From assembly GCA_002408185.1 (NCBI GenBank), contig DHQV01000087.1, positions 1 through 11,131 of the forward strand: a stretch of 11,131 bases of DNA, given 5' to 3'. The notes beneath the pieces were generated by a model, which saw only the letters and a list, made by a program, of their open reading frames with translations, had not been told where the DNA came from and did not search any database. Origin of the DNA: Deltaproteobacteria bacterium UBA5329. Its GTDB lineage: Bacteria; Desulfobacterota; Syntrophorhabdia; Syntrophorhabdales; Syntrophorhabdaceae. The position numbers and the translations under genes were made by a program. Of the stretch, positions 1 to 6,420 are shown in pieces (the first letter of the stretch is position 1; every line of letters starts with the position of its first letter).

Positions 1-20
1 GATGGTTGGAGTCGCGCTTT

Positions 21-58
21 CATTCTGTCATTCCGGCTAAAGCCGGAATGACAGAATG
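21..58. repeat. Perfect 18-bp palindrome (REP/MITE-like)
   Basis: Arms at 21-38 and 41-58 are exact reverse complements separated by two bases (AA). The core reads GTCATTCCGGC / GCCGGAATGAC. Such GTCATTCC-type palindromes are commonly dispersed in intergenic DNA of many proteobacteria. It lies 47 bp past the stop of the minus-strand DUF169 gene. It would form a strong hairpin in RNA from either strand, but neither side has a T-tract, so it is a poor intrinsic terminator. It may still protect mRNA 3' ends. A degenerate relative lies at 6169-6256. Confidence 0.85.
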
Positions 59-86
59 GTGAATTATTGTATTGCCGTTACAGCTT

Positions 87-114
87 ACGACTCACGACTG
101 ACGACTTACGATCT
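87..114. repeat. Short heptamer tandem repeat, about 3.5 copies
   Basis: Three consecutive 7-mers ACGACTN occur at 87-93, 94-100 and 101-107, followed by a diverged ACGATCT. The stop codon of the minus-strand DUF169 gene (106-108) falls inside the array. The last codons and the stop may therefore have been set by repeat slippage. No function is apparent. Confidence 0.6.
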
Positions 115-867
115 GGCAAGGCGCCGCTTCACTATCCTCCAGCTCTCCATCGCCAAAAAGCTCTCGTCCATGTTGTCGACCATCCGGACGAACTTGTCGA
201 ACGGGGCTGCGAAGGTGAGGGTATTTGCGGCCACGCATGGGCGGGCGGAGATATCGAACATGCCGAGGACACATCGCGGCCTTGCGGATCTGTTTTCAAG
301 GTACGGGTATGTGACTATGGTGGAGCATCCGGCACCAAACGGTGAAAACACTCCATTCGGCTCCCCCTCGTCGTAGTTCGCAAGGGTAAATAATCCCGAG
401 ATCACATCGGGCGTGCCGAAGAAGATGACAGCATCTGGATTTTCATCTTCATTGATCATATCCCATGGTTTGAATATTATGAACGGGGCTGGAGCCTCGA
501 ATTTCGGCGATGTTTTCATTGTTTCAGTCACGAACTCCGGGGATTTCTTATATCTCTCGCCTTCCATCTCTCTTGGTATTCCGTAAGAAAGGAAATACTC
601 GAAATTCGGCCGGAGGACCTCGCTGAAGCCCAGGTATCTTTTACCGCCCTCACATCCCAGGGAGCTGACATCGAAAGCCAGGGAGCGCCCTTTTGCCGCC
701 CGTGCGATATCAGCTATGACGCATCGGTGTTCCGTGACATCTTTCGGGCCCTTTACCCTTGAGGCATCTTTTTCGTTATCGCTATAGAAGAACACTATCG
801 GTAAAGAAATACCGGGAAAGTAGGTTCCCCATCTTTCCATAAATCTTTCCTTCAATTTGTTGTCCAT
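106..867 (-). CDS. DUF169 domain protein
   Basis: A 253-residue protein of the DUF169 family (COG2043), whose biochemical role is unknown. Family features visible are the opening basic/aromatic segment followed by SLPIVFFY (about 21-28), a Cys in HRCVIADIARAAKG (C49), the central GCEGGKRYLGF block (71-81, C72), a GAGCSTIVTYPY block (C181) and further cysteines at C199 and C211. The conserved cysteines suggest metal or redox chemistry, but that is inference. An upstream in-frame ATG at 993 exists. The start at 867 is preferred because AAAAAGGAGATGCC places a good Shine-Dalgarno 5 nt ahead and the family begins here. No signal peptide or membrane segment is seen, so it is probably cytoplasmic. 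It diverges from the MBL-fold gene at 1070, leaving a shared 202-bp control region. Confidence 0.85.
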   Translation of the reverse strand: MDNKLKERFMERWGTYFPGISLPIVFFYSDNEKDASRVKGPKDVTEHRCVIADIARAAKGRSLAFDVSSLGCEGGKRYLGFSEVLRPNFEYFLSYGIPREMEGERYKKSPEFVTETMKTSPKFEAPAPFIIFKPWDMINEDENPDAVIFFGTPDVISGLFTLANYDEGEPNGVFSPFGAGCSTIVTYPYLENRSARPRCVLGMFDISARPCVAANTLTFAAPFDKFVRMVDNMDESFLAMESWRIVKRRLARS

Positions 868-979
868 GGCATCTCCTTTTTCAAGATCTTCCACATAGAT
901 TAACTTTATCACATTCACGAGGGTCCCGGACCAACTAAATACCATAAGAGTGTGAGGTTTCCGGGCCCTCTGAACTTCC

Positions 980-1008
980 TTGACAATACACACCCACTTA
1001 TCTAATAT
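980..1008 (+). promoter_or_regulatory. Near-consensus sigma70 promoter for the MBL-fold gene
   Basis: TTGACA at 980-985 and TAATAT at 1003-1008 are separated by exactly 17 bp, giving a perfect -35 and a -10 with one or two mismatches. The predicted start of transcription is near 1015, leaving a leader of about 55 nt before the AAGGAG at 1058-1063 and the ATG at 1070. It reads toward the MBL gene. No equally good promoter was seen for the divergent DUF169 gene. Confidence 0.7.
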
Positions 1009-1069
1009 GTGTCATACGTCTCCAAAAACGGTCCAGGAAGAAAGAAGAATAAATATAAAGGAGTGCCGT

Positions 1070-1795
1070 ATGTCGCAGGTTTATAAAGGTGTTCAGTTTA
1101 TTCCAGGACAGGATGAATTTATACCGGATTCTCATGTGTACGTTATCGGTAAGCCCGAATCCGGGGACCTGTCCCTTGTCGATGCCGGGCTTACGGGGAA
1201 AGGGTCTTACAAGGTGAATTCCATAAAAAAGCTCGGGATCCGGCCGGAAGATATCAAGAGGATCATTATGACCCACACCCATCTCGACCATATCGGATGC
1301 CTTGCGGAACTTCAACGGGATTTTCCCGCTGCCGAACTATGGGTACACAAACTCGAGGCCGATCTTCTGGAAAAGGGCGATGACAGGGCCGTCTACGGCA
1401 TGGAGATGTTCAAGGGTATGTGCCAGACGCAGTTCGGGCTCGACGTCAACGCATTCAAGTTCAAAGTCGACCGCAAATTGGAAGGCTCGGAGACATTGGA
1501 GATCGGGGACATGATATGGGATGTCGTATTTATCCCCGGCCATTCGATGGGCGGGATAGCGCTCTATGAACCAGTCGCGAAGATCCTTATTCCCGGGGAT
1601 GTCGTGTACGCTGATTATGCAATAGGCAGGTTCGATCTTTATGGCGCGAATGCCGCACAGCTGAAGGATTCCCTCGATAAGCTCGCGAAGCTTGACGTGG
1701 ATATCCTTCTTCCCGGCCACAACCAGATCATGAAAGGCGTGCCTGCAGACTACATAAGGAAGACGACGAAAATGTGGGAACCATATCTGGTCTAA
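1070..1795 (+). CDS. MBL-fold metallo-hydrolase (GloB-like)
   Basis: A 241-residue single-domain metallo-beta-lactamase-fold hydrolase of the glyoxalase II / lactonase-like group. The dinuclear metal site is complete: THTHLDHIG gives H69, H71, D73 and H74; PGHSMGG gives H158; IPGDVVY gives D177; LLPGHNQ gives H217. These residues normally bind two Zn or Fe ions that activate water for hydrolysis of thioesters, lactones or related esters. The true substrate cannot be read from sequence. An earlier in-frame codon at 980 falls within the promoter, so the start at 1070 is chosen, with AAGGAG 6 nt upstream. No signal peptide is visible, so it is probably cytoplasmic. The closest functional hint is the divergent DUF169 gene. 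No clear intrinsic terminator follows the stop. Confidence 0.9.
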   Translation: MSQVYKGVQFIPGQDEFIPDSHVYVIGKPESGDLSLVDAGLTGKGSYKVNSIKKLGIRPEDIKRIIMTHTHLDHIGCLAELQRDFPAAELWVHKLEADLLEKGDDRAVYGMEMFKGMCQTQFGLDVNAFKFKVDRKLEGSETLEIGDMIWDVVFIPGHSMGGIALYEPVAKILIPGDVVYADYAIGRFDLYGANAAQLKDSLDKLAKLDVDILLPGHNQIMKGVPADYIRKTTKMWEPYLV

Positions 1796-1869
1796 CGACA
1801 GTCTCATGTTTCAGGCAAAGACCATACAGGGGGTTTCAGGTTTCAAGTTAAGGCGACGGATTGGGATAG

Positions 1870-2664
1870 TTGGGTGGGACCTCAAAAAAGAGTAGATTGA
1901 CCCGGACGTTAGTGAAACGGGTATGTTTTACGGTATTGCTCATATTCATAATTATTTTGTCGCGGTCCGTCGTACACGCGCAGAGGGCATTCAAAGAGGT
2001 CTCTTTTATTCCGCAATGGAGTCCGCAGGCGCAGTTTGCGGGTTATTACGTCGCTTATGAGAAGGGGATCTATAAGAAGCATGGCCTCAATGTCAGGATC
2101 ATAGAGGGAGGGGCGCATAAACCGGCTTCCGAGGTCCTTGAAAAGGGCGATGCCGACGTTGCGAGCATGTGGCTTTCAACTGCCATTCAGAAGCGTTCCC
2201 GTAAGACCAGGCTCGTCAACATCGCCCAGGTCGTTCAACGTCTTCCTTGATGCTTGTTGCAAAAAAACGCGCGGCATCAGAAAACCCGAGGACCTGAACG
2301 GGAAAAAGGTCGGTTTATGGGGAGCAGATTTTCGCATTCAGCCGTAGGCCTTTTTCAAAAAACATAACATAGCGGTCACGGTCGTACCGCAATCATATTC
2401 CGTAAATCTTTTTCTTCGTGACGGCGTAGACGCAGCTTCAGCCATGTGGTACAACGAATATCACACCATTCTCAACACCGGGATCAATGCAGACGAACTT
2501 ACCACCTTTTTATACAGCGATCACGGACCCTTTCCGGGTGCTGGGAAAGACCGGTTTCGGATATCGTTTCGTGTGTCAGCGATGCCATTGTCGAGTTCTG
2601 CCAGGAGGCCCCGCAGTATGACGATATAACCATAATGGCCGTGCAATATAATGGAAATAAATAG
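1870..2664 (+). pseudogene. Remnant of NMT1-like sensor / SpoIIE phosphatase gene
   Basis: A decayed signalling gene. Frame 1 from about 1870 encodes a basic start, a hydrophobic segment (VCFTVLLIFIIIL) and the beginning of an NMT1/THI5-like periplasmic substrate-binding domain (FIPQWSPQAQFAGYYVAYEKGIYKKHGL). Near 2240 homology moves to frame 3 (SSLMLVAKK), then after the seven-A run at 2261-2267 to frame 2 (GIRKPEDLNGKKVGLWGADF): two 1-bp deletions. A TAG at 2345-2347 replaces the Leu expected in IQP-L-AFFKK. Frame 2 then continues to SYSVNLFLRDGVDAASAMWYN and LYSDHG (about 2528). About 30-50 bp later, frame 1 gives VSDAIVEFCQEAPQYDDITIMAVQY, the extreme C-terminus of a SpoIIE/PP2C phosphatase including its metal-binding DDIT. 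The rest of the sensor domain, the second membrane segment and nearly all of the phosphatase are missing. No convincing start codon or ribosome site is seen. Confidence 0.85.
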
Positions 2665-2687
2665 AACTATTCCAATGTCAAAAATTC

Positions 2688-2715
2688 TTGCAATTTACAG
2701 ACAAGACGTTACAAT
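2688..2715 (+). promoter_or_regulatory. Candidate sigma70 promoter upstream of second MBL gene
   Basis: TTGCAA (2688-2693) and TACAAT (2710-2715) are 16 bp apart in the AT-rich gap between the pseudogene and the MBL gene at 2746. The gene would still have its own transcription after decay of the upstream signalling gene. A GGAG at 2737-2740 lies 5 nt before the ATG. Spacing and match are only moderate. Confidence 0.4.
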
Positions 2716-2745
2716 AATGGATCTTATTAAAAAGATGGAGCTTTA

Positions 2746-3732
2746 ATGCGTGTATATTTCTGGGGAACCCGGGGTTCGCTGCCCGCATCCATAACGGCCG
2801 AAACGGTCCGGAAGAAGATCGTGCGTGCGCTCAACGCGGCAAAAGGCCGCACCTTCGAAGATGACGGCGAGATCGAGAACTTCATAGATAACGAACTTCC
2901 TTTTACGGTAAGCAAGACGTACGGCAGCAACACCGCATGCATCGAGATAAAGAACGGGGACGAATATATGATCTGCGATGCTGGCACGGGCCTGCGTGAT
3001 CTCGGCAATCATCATATGAAGTTGATAGAACAGGGCCTTCAGCCAAGGAGCGGGTCCATATTCCATATTTTTATGTCACATTTTCACTGGGACCATATCC
3101 AGGGGTTCCCGTTCTTCACCCCGGCCTATATACCCGGTAATCAGATAAGGATATACGGGTATCACAAGAAATTAAAAAATGTTTTTGCAAAACAGCAAAG
3201 CCAGCCCTATTTCCCCGTTCCCCTTACGGCCATGAATGCCGACATACAGTTCGTTACGCTGGACCTGGGCAAGACAGCCGCGATAGGCGGTTTTGAGATA
3301 TCAGGGATCGAGCAGAAGCATCCCGGCGTCTCTTACGGGTTTAGATTTCAAAAGGACGGCAAGAGCGTCGTTTACTCTTCGGATGCGGAGCACAAGACCA
3401 AATCTGAAAGTCCCGCACGTGACGAAAGCTATCCCTTTCTTAAATTCTTCAAAGGGGTCGACCTGCTTATTTTCGATGCCCAGTATGATTGGAACGAAGC
3501 GGTGCTTTCAAAGGAGGACTGGGGGCATTCGAGTTATGTTGCGGCCGTGGAACTCTCGGTAAAGGCAAAGGTCAAACGCCTGTGTCTTTTCCATAACGAG
3601 CCGACATATACCGACGACAAGCTCGATGCGCTGCTTGAAGATACGAAAAATTACCTGAGCGTCTATAATAACCGCAAACCGCATCCCCTCGTCATCGATC
3701 TCGCATATGACGGCCAGGAGATAGAGGTGTAA
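2746..3732 (+). CDS. MBL-fold metallo-hydrolase (PhnP / RNase Z-like)
   Basis: A 328-residue metallo-beta-lactamase-fold hydrolase. It opens with VYFWGTRGSLP (3-13), typical of the PhnP / cyclic-nucleotide phosphodiesterase / RNase Z-like branch. YGSNTACIEI and ICDAGTG (77-82) follow. The metal motif is SHFHWDHIQG (H112, H114, D116, H117), with H192 in EQKHPG, D213 in YSSDAEH, H261 in WGHSSY and H283 in LFHNEP. The active site therefore looks intact. Members of this branch cleave phosphodiesters, but the substrate here is unknown. Compared with compact relatives it has an insert of about 45 residues between the N-terminal GTRGSLP and the YGSNT strand. It lies 81 bp after the NMT1-SpoIIE remnant and may once have been co-transcribed with it. 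It converges with the AAA+ gene with only 17 bp between the stops and no terminator there. Confidence 0.9.
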   Translation: MRVYFWGTRGSLPASITAETVRKKIVRALNAAKGRTFEDDGEIENFIDNELPFTVSKTYGSNTACIEIKNGDEYMICDAGTGLRDLGNHHMKLIEQGLQPRSGSIFHIFMSHFHWDHIQGFPFFTPAYIPGNQIRIYGYHKKLKNVFAKQQSQPYFPVPLTAMNADIQFVTLDLGKTAAIGGFEISGIEQKHPGVSYGFRFQKDGKSVVYSSDAEHKTKSESPARDESYPFLKFFKGVDLLIFDAQYDWNEAVLSKEDWGHSSYVAAVELSVKAKVKRLCLFHNEPTYTDDKLDALLEDTKNYLSVYNNRKPHPLVIDLAYDGQEIEV

Positions 3733-3749
3733 TGGTGGTGGGGGGATCG

Positions 3750-5186
3750 CTATAATTCAACGAAATAGTTTTCCCATGCATCCCCGATCCCCTCGATGCT
3801 CATTTCCGGGGCATGCCGAAAATACCGCGATTGATCGACGATATGCTCGAGCAGGTCGCGCGGATGGTTGGCACACGGCTGAACGCCGAGCTTGCCATAA
3901 TATTCGTCTTTCAGGAACTGAAAGACTTCCTCTTTGAACGCAATATTTTTTGTCCCGCAGATCTGCCTGAAAATTGTCTCGAATTGAGGTTCCGATGGAA
4001 AATCGACCTTGATCTTGTACCGTATCCTTCTCAGAAACGCTTCATCTACAAGGTCCCTGGGTTCGAGATTGGTCGCAAATATTACCAGTTGATCGAAGGG
4101 GATCTCAAATTTCATCCCCGTGTGAAGGGTCATGAAATCGATACGCCTCTCAAGCGGGATTATCCACCTGTTCAACAACGCCTTCGGATCGATCTGCTGC
4201 CTTCCGAAATCGTCAATGATAAAAAGGCCGTTATTGGCTTTTATCTGGAGTGGGGCTACGTAAAATTTCGAGACAGTGTTGAACTCGAGATCGAGTGTTT
4301 TCAGCGTCAGTTCGCCCCCGACTATTATTACCGGGCGTTTGATAAGGAGCCATCTTTCATCGCAAGCGTCTGCCGTTTCCTGGTCTGCCGGAAAGTGGGT
4401 GAACGGGTCGTAAACGCTTATCAATTGTCCTCCGACGTAGATCGTGTGAGGAATGTAGATAGTTTCAGGAAGGACATTGCCAATGGCTTCGGCGATAGAG
4501 GTTTTTCCATTACCGGGAGGACCGTAAAGAAATATCGCACGGCCTGATGTCATGGCAGGACCTAAGCGTCTTAAAAGCTGCGGATCGATCACGAGATGCG
4601 AAAATGCCTTCGCGAGTGCGGCCTGGTGCACAACGGCATTCCCTATTGTTTGGGAACGCGTTCTTTTACGATAATCCTCGAGGGTTACCGGAGCGGGCCC
4701 TGCGTAGCTGCACATTTCGAGAAGCTCTGCGCCCCTGTTCTCTCCGGGTCCGGAGATACCAAACCTGTAGGAAAACCGTGCAAATTCCGACGCTCCTTTA
4801 ACTTCGACGAATTTTTCCCGCTGCAGTATTTCCACGACAGAGTCGACAATTGACATGGGGAGCTTCATTCTTTCACAGAGATCGGCCAGTTTGAATTCCC
4901 TGAGGAAGAGAATGTGCTTAAGCGCAAGATCGGCCAGGAAGGAAGGATCGAGGCCGGTATCCTGGATGCTCTTCGGGGTAGGGGGCTTTGCCTGGAAAAA
5001 GGCTGAAAGCTGGTCCTCGGTCAGATAACCCAGGGCAATGAGGTTGTCACCGACCCTTCCCCCATCGCTATTTTGCCTGAGGAGCGCCTGCTCAAGCTGT
5101 TCTTTGGTGATAATTTCTTCCTCTATGAGCTTTTTGCCTATACGCTGTTCCTGGTCAACCCTTTTTTCTCGAATCTCGTCGGACAT
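3750..5186 (-). CDS. MshEN-AAA+ ATPase, Tad-locus associated
   Basis: A 478-residue cytoplasmic ATPase with an unusual layout. Residues 15-67 form a tandem MshEN-like (GspE/PilB N-terminal) domain: RIGKKLIEEEIITKEQLEQA..Q at 15-38 and RVGDNLIALGYLTEDQL at 44-60. In MshE this pair of motifs binds c-di-GMP. Here the first copy has Glu24 in place of the usual Gly, and the second lacks the final Gln. A linker and a winged-helix-like segment (about 80-130, LADLCERMKLPMSIVDSVVEILQREKFVEV) follow. The C-terminal AAA+ core has Walker A GPPGNGKTS (222-230), Walker B LFIIDDFG (321-328), sensor-1 ATN (371-373) and RRIRYKI (386-392). It is not a secretion-type PilB/TadA ATPase, because the core is AAA+. 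The start is supported by GGGGG about 10 nt upstream. It lies 117 bp downstream of the NlpC/P60 gene on the same strand. A role in remodelling or controlling pilus assembly is inference. Confidence 0.85.
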   Translation of the reverse strand: MSDEIREKRVDQEQRIGKKLIEEEIITKEQLEQALLRQNSDGGRVGDNLIALGYLTEDQLSAFFQAKPPTPKSIQDTGLDPSFLADLALKHILFLREFKLADLCERMKLPMSIVDSVVEILQREKFVEVKGASEFARFSYRFGISGPGENRGAELLEMCSYAGPAPVTLEDYRKRTRSQTIGNAVVHQAALAKAFSHLVIDPQLLRRLGPAMTSGRAIFLYGPPGNGKTSIAEAIGNVLPETIYIPHTIYVGGQLISVYDPFTHFPADQETADACDERWLLIKRPVIIVGGELTLKTLDLEFNTVSKFYVAPLQIKANNGLFIIDDFGRQQIDPKALLNRWIIPLERRIDFMTLHTGMKFEIPFDQLVIFATNLEPRDLVDEAFLRRIRYKIKVDFPSEPQFETIFRQICGTKNIAFKEEVFQFLKDEYYGKLGVQPCANHPRDLLEHIVDQSRYFRHAPEMSIEGIGDAWENYFVEL

Positions 5187-5303
5187 GGAGGTCCCCCTTC
5201 TTTTCCTTTTTTCGGTCTACAACTCTATTTATTTGTTGAAGTTCGCCTGAAGTGAATACATTAACCAACGCCTGTTTGTCAGTGACAGCGGTCGCATTGG
5301 AAC

Positions 5304-5933
5304 CTATTCAACCAGTTTGCGTCCCCCCAGGTAGCTATGCCTGTAGAAATTATCACCGAGCGAGTCTATCCGGACCCCGCCGTTTTTGCGTGCGGAAGAA
5401 TGAATGAACTTGTCATCTTCCAAAAATATACCGACGTGGGAGGGGTCCCTGTTACGTCCTCGTCCGAAAAAGATCAGGTCCCCCGTCGAGAGATCACCCC
5501 GGTCTATATCCTTTCCCGTCGTATACTGCTGCCTTGCCGTCCTTGGCAGCTTCACCCCGAACTTCCCGTACACATTTTTTACGAAACCTGAACAATCGAT
5601 CCCTGAGGGATTGTTGCCGCCGTACCTATACGGGGACCCCAAGTAGCTCTTCGCATAATCGATCAATTCTTTCTTGCCGCTGCCGTCCGGGGGAGGGTGG
5701 AGGGTGCCGTCGACCTTTGTTTTCCGGGAAACGGTCAACTCTTTGCGTGTGCTTGGATCTATCTCCCGCTCGGAACGCCGGACCCAGTTGCGTTCATAAC
5801 CTGTTTTCGGAACATCGGGCGTAAGAATGACCATAGTCTGTTCGCTCGAATGGACCATAAGCTCTGCGGCAGATGTTAAACTGGATAAAGATAAGCAGAT
5901 CACTAATAATGTCAGCATATTTATTACCGACAT
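5304..5933 (-). CDS. Secreted NlpC/P60 peptidoglycan endopeptidase
   Basis: A 209-residue exported cysteine peptidase. The start at 5933 (rather than the longer in-frame ATG at 5993) gives a classical signal peptide, MSVINMLTLLVICLSLSSLTSAAE, with cleavage likely after TSA-A, and GGAGG lies 8 nt upstream. A linker of about 65 residues (roughly 25-88) precedes the NlpC/P60 domain at about 89-209. Catalytic residues are visible: Cys114 in GIDCSGFV, His166 in DPSHVGIF and His178 in KFIHSS. These enzymes cut D-gamma-glutamyl-diaminopimelate (or related) bonds in stem peptides, so it probably acts on the periplasmic wall. Position between Tad genes and the MshEN-AAA+ ATPase suggests local wall opening for pilus passage (inference). 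Cell-division or recycling roles are alternatives. Confidence 0.88.
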   Translation of the reverse strand: MSVINMLTLLVICLSLSSLTSAAELMVHSSEQTMVILTPDVPKTGYERNWVRRSEREIDPSTRKELTVSRKTKVDGTLHPPPDGSGKKELIDYAKSYLGSPYRYGGNNPSGIDCSGFVKNVYGKFGVKLPRTARQQYTTGKDIDRGDLSTGDLIFFGRGRNRDPSHVGIFLEDDKFIHSSARKNGGVRIDSLGDNFYRHSYLGGRKLVE

Positions 5934-6059
5934 TAACCCTTCCTCCCGTGCACGGAACCAGTCGATCCAGGACACATCGACCTTGAGCCGCATCAGCCCG
6001 CAACAACCGATTAAGCCATTGTCGACCAGGCCCTTTGCCCTCTGAACTGCTGTTGTTTT

Positions 6060-6090
6060 ATTGTATCACACTAAAGATTTTTTTCGACAA
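6060..6090 (-). promoter_or_regulatory. Candidate extended -10 promoter for NlpC/P60 gene
   Basis: On the minus strand TTGTCG (6090-6085) and TACAAT (6065-6060) are 19 bp apart, and the -10 is preceded by TGA (TG-N extended -10). It lies about 130 nt upstream of the start at 5933 and is the best promoter-like site in the gap. The long spacer makes it tentative. Confidence 0.35.
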
Positions 6091-6149
6091 TTTCCTGTTG
6101 CTCATGATCGGGCCAGATAATCCAGGGACAACGCCCCCCGTTAGAGGGA

Positions 6150-6369
6150 CTGTGCCGCAATTACCCCACCATCGTCATTCCGCCGGCTTGTTAGAGACTG
6201 TGTGATAATCATTCTCTTTCCGCCGTGAGCGTGCAAAGCGCCGGGATGACGATTGGGGGGGGAGACGCTGGGTCCCGTGCACCCAGGGGTACCAGGGCGG
6301 GATTGCGGTTGGTGGTAGATTCCGGCATTGTGTGCGTATTCGGGCAGGAGTAAGACAATTGCGGCACAG
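6150..6369. repeat. Inverted-repeat-bounded element, possibly a degraded MITE
   Basis: CTGTGCCGCAATT at 6150-6162 is repeated exactly in inverted orientation at 6357-6369, bounding 220 bp. Inside lies a second inverted pair, CCATCGTCATTCC (6169-6181) against GGGATGACGATTGG (6243-6256), whose core matches the palindrome at 21-58. No transposase is present. The size and terminal inverted repeats fit a non-autonomous mobile element or a composite of REP-like repeats. No target-site duplication could be recognised. Confidence 0.45.
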
Positions 6370-6420
6370 CCTCGGAGCAAGAGACGAATACAACGCTGAG
6401 CGCCCACCTGTTTTAAGGTA

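Larger units (their letters stand above)
5934..6420. other. Non-coding gap with nested inverted repeats
   Basis: About 490 bp between the RCC1-like gene and the NlpC/P60 gene. The part next to the NlpC gene (5934-6120) holds its leader and a candidate promoter. The part at 6140-6410 is GC-rich with short low-quality frames only. It contains a 13-bp perfect inverted repeat (6150-6162 / 6357-6369), a degenerate GTCATTCC-type inverted repeat (6169-6181 / 6244-6256), a direct repeat of GTTAGAG(GG)ACTGTG (6140-6154 and 6190-6202), a run of eight G (6253-6260) and a small hairpin CTGGGT/ACCCAG (6268-6286). No tRNA, rRNA or known riboswitch is recognisable. Confidence 0.6.

Noticed and set aside
21..58. 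Intrinsic terminator for the DUF169 gene
   Set aside because: Strong hairpin but no T-tract on either strand; classed as a palindromic repeat.
3813..4547. Plus-strand open frame of 244 codons
   Set aside because: Antisense shadow of the AAA+ ATPase; the minus frame has Walker A and B motifs.
6141..6407. Short overlapping minus-strand frames in the gap
   Set aside because: Compositionally odd, no ribosome site, and they run through inverted repeats; treated as non-coding.
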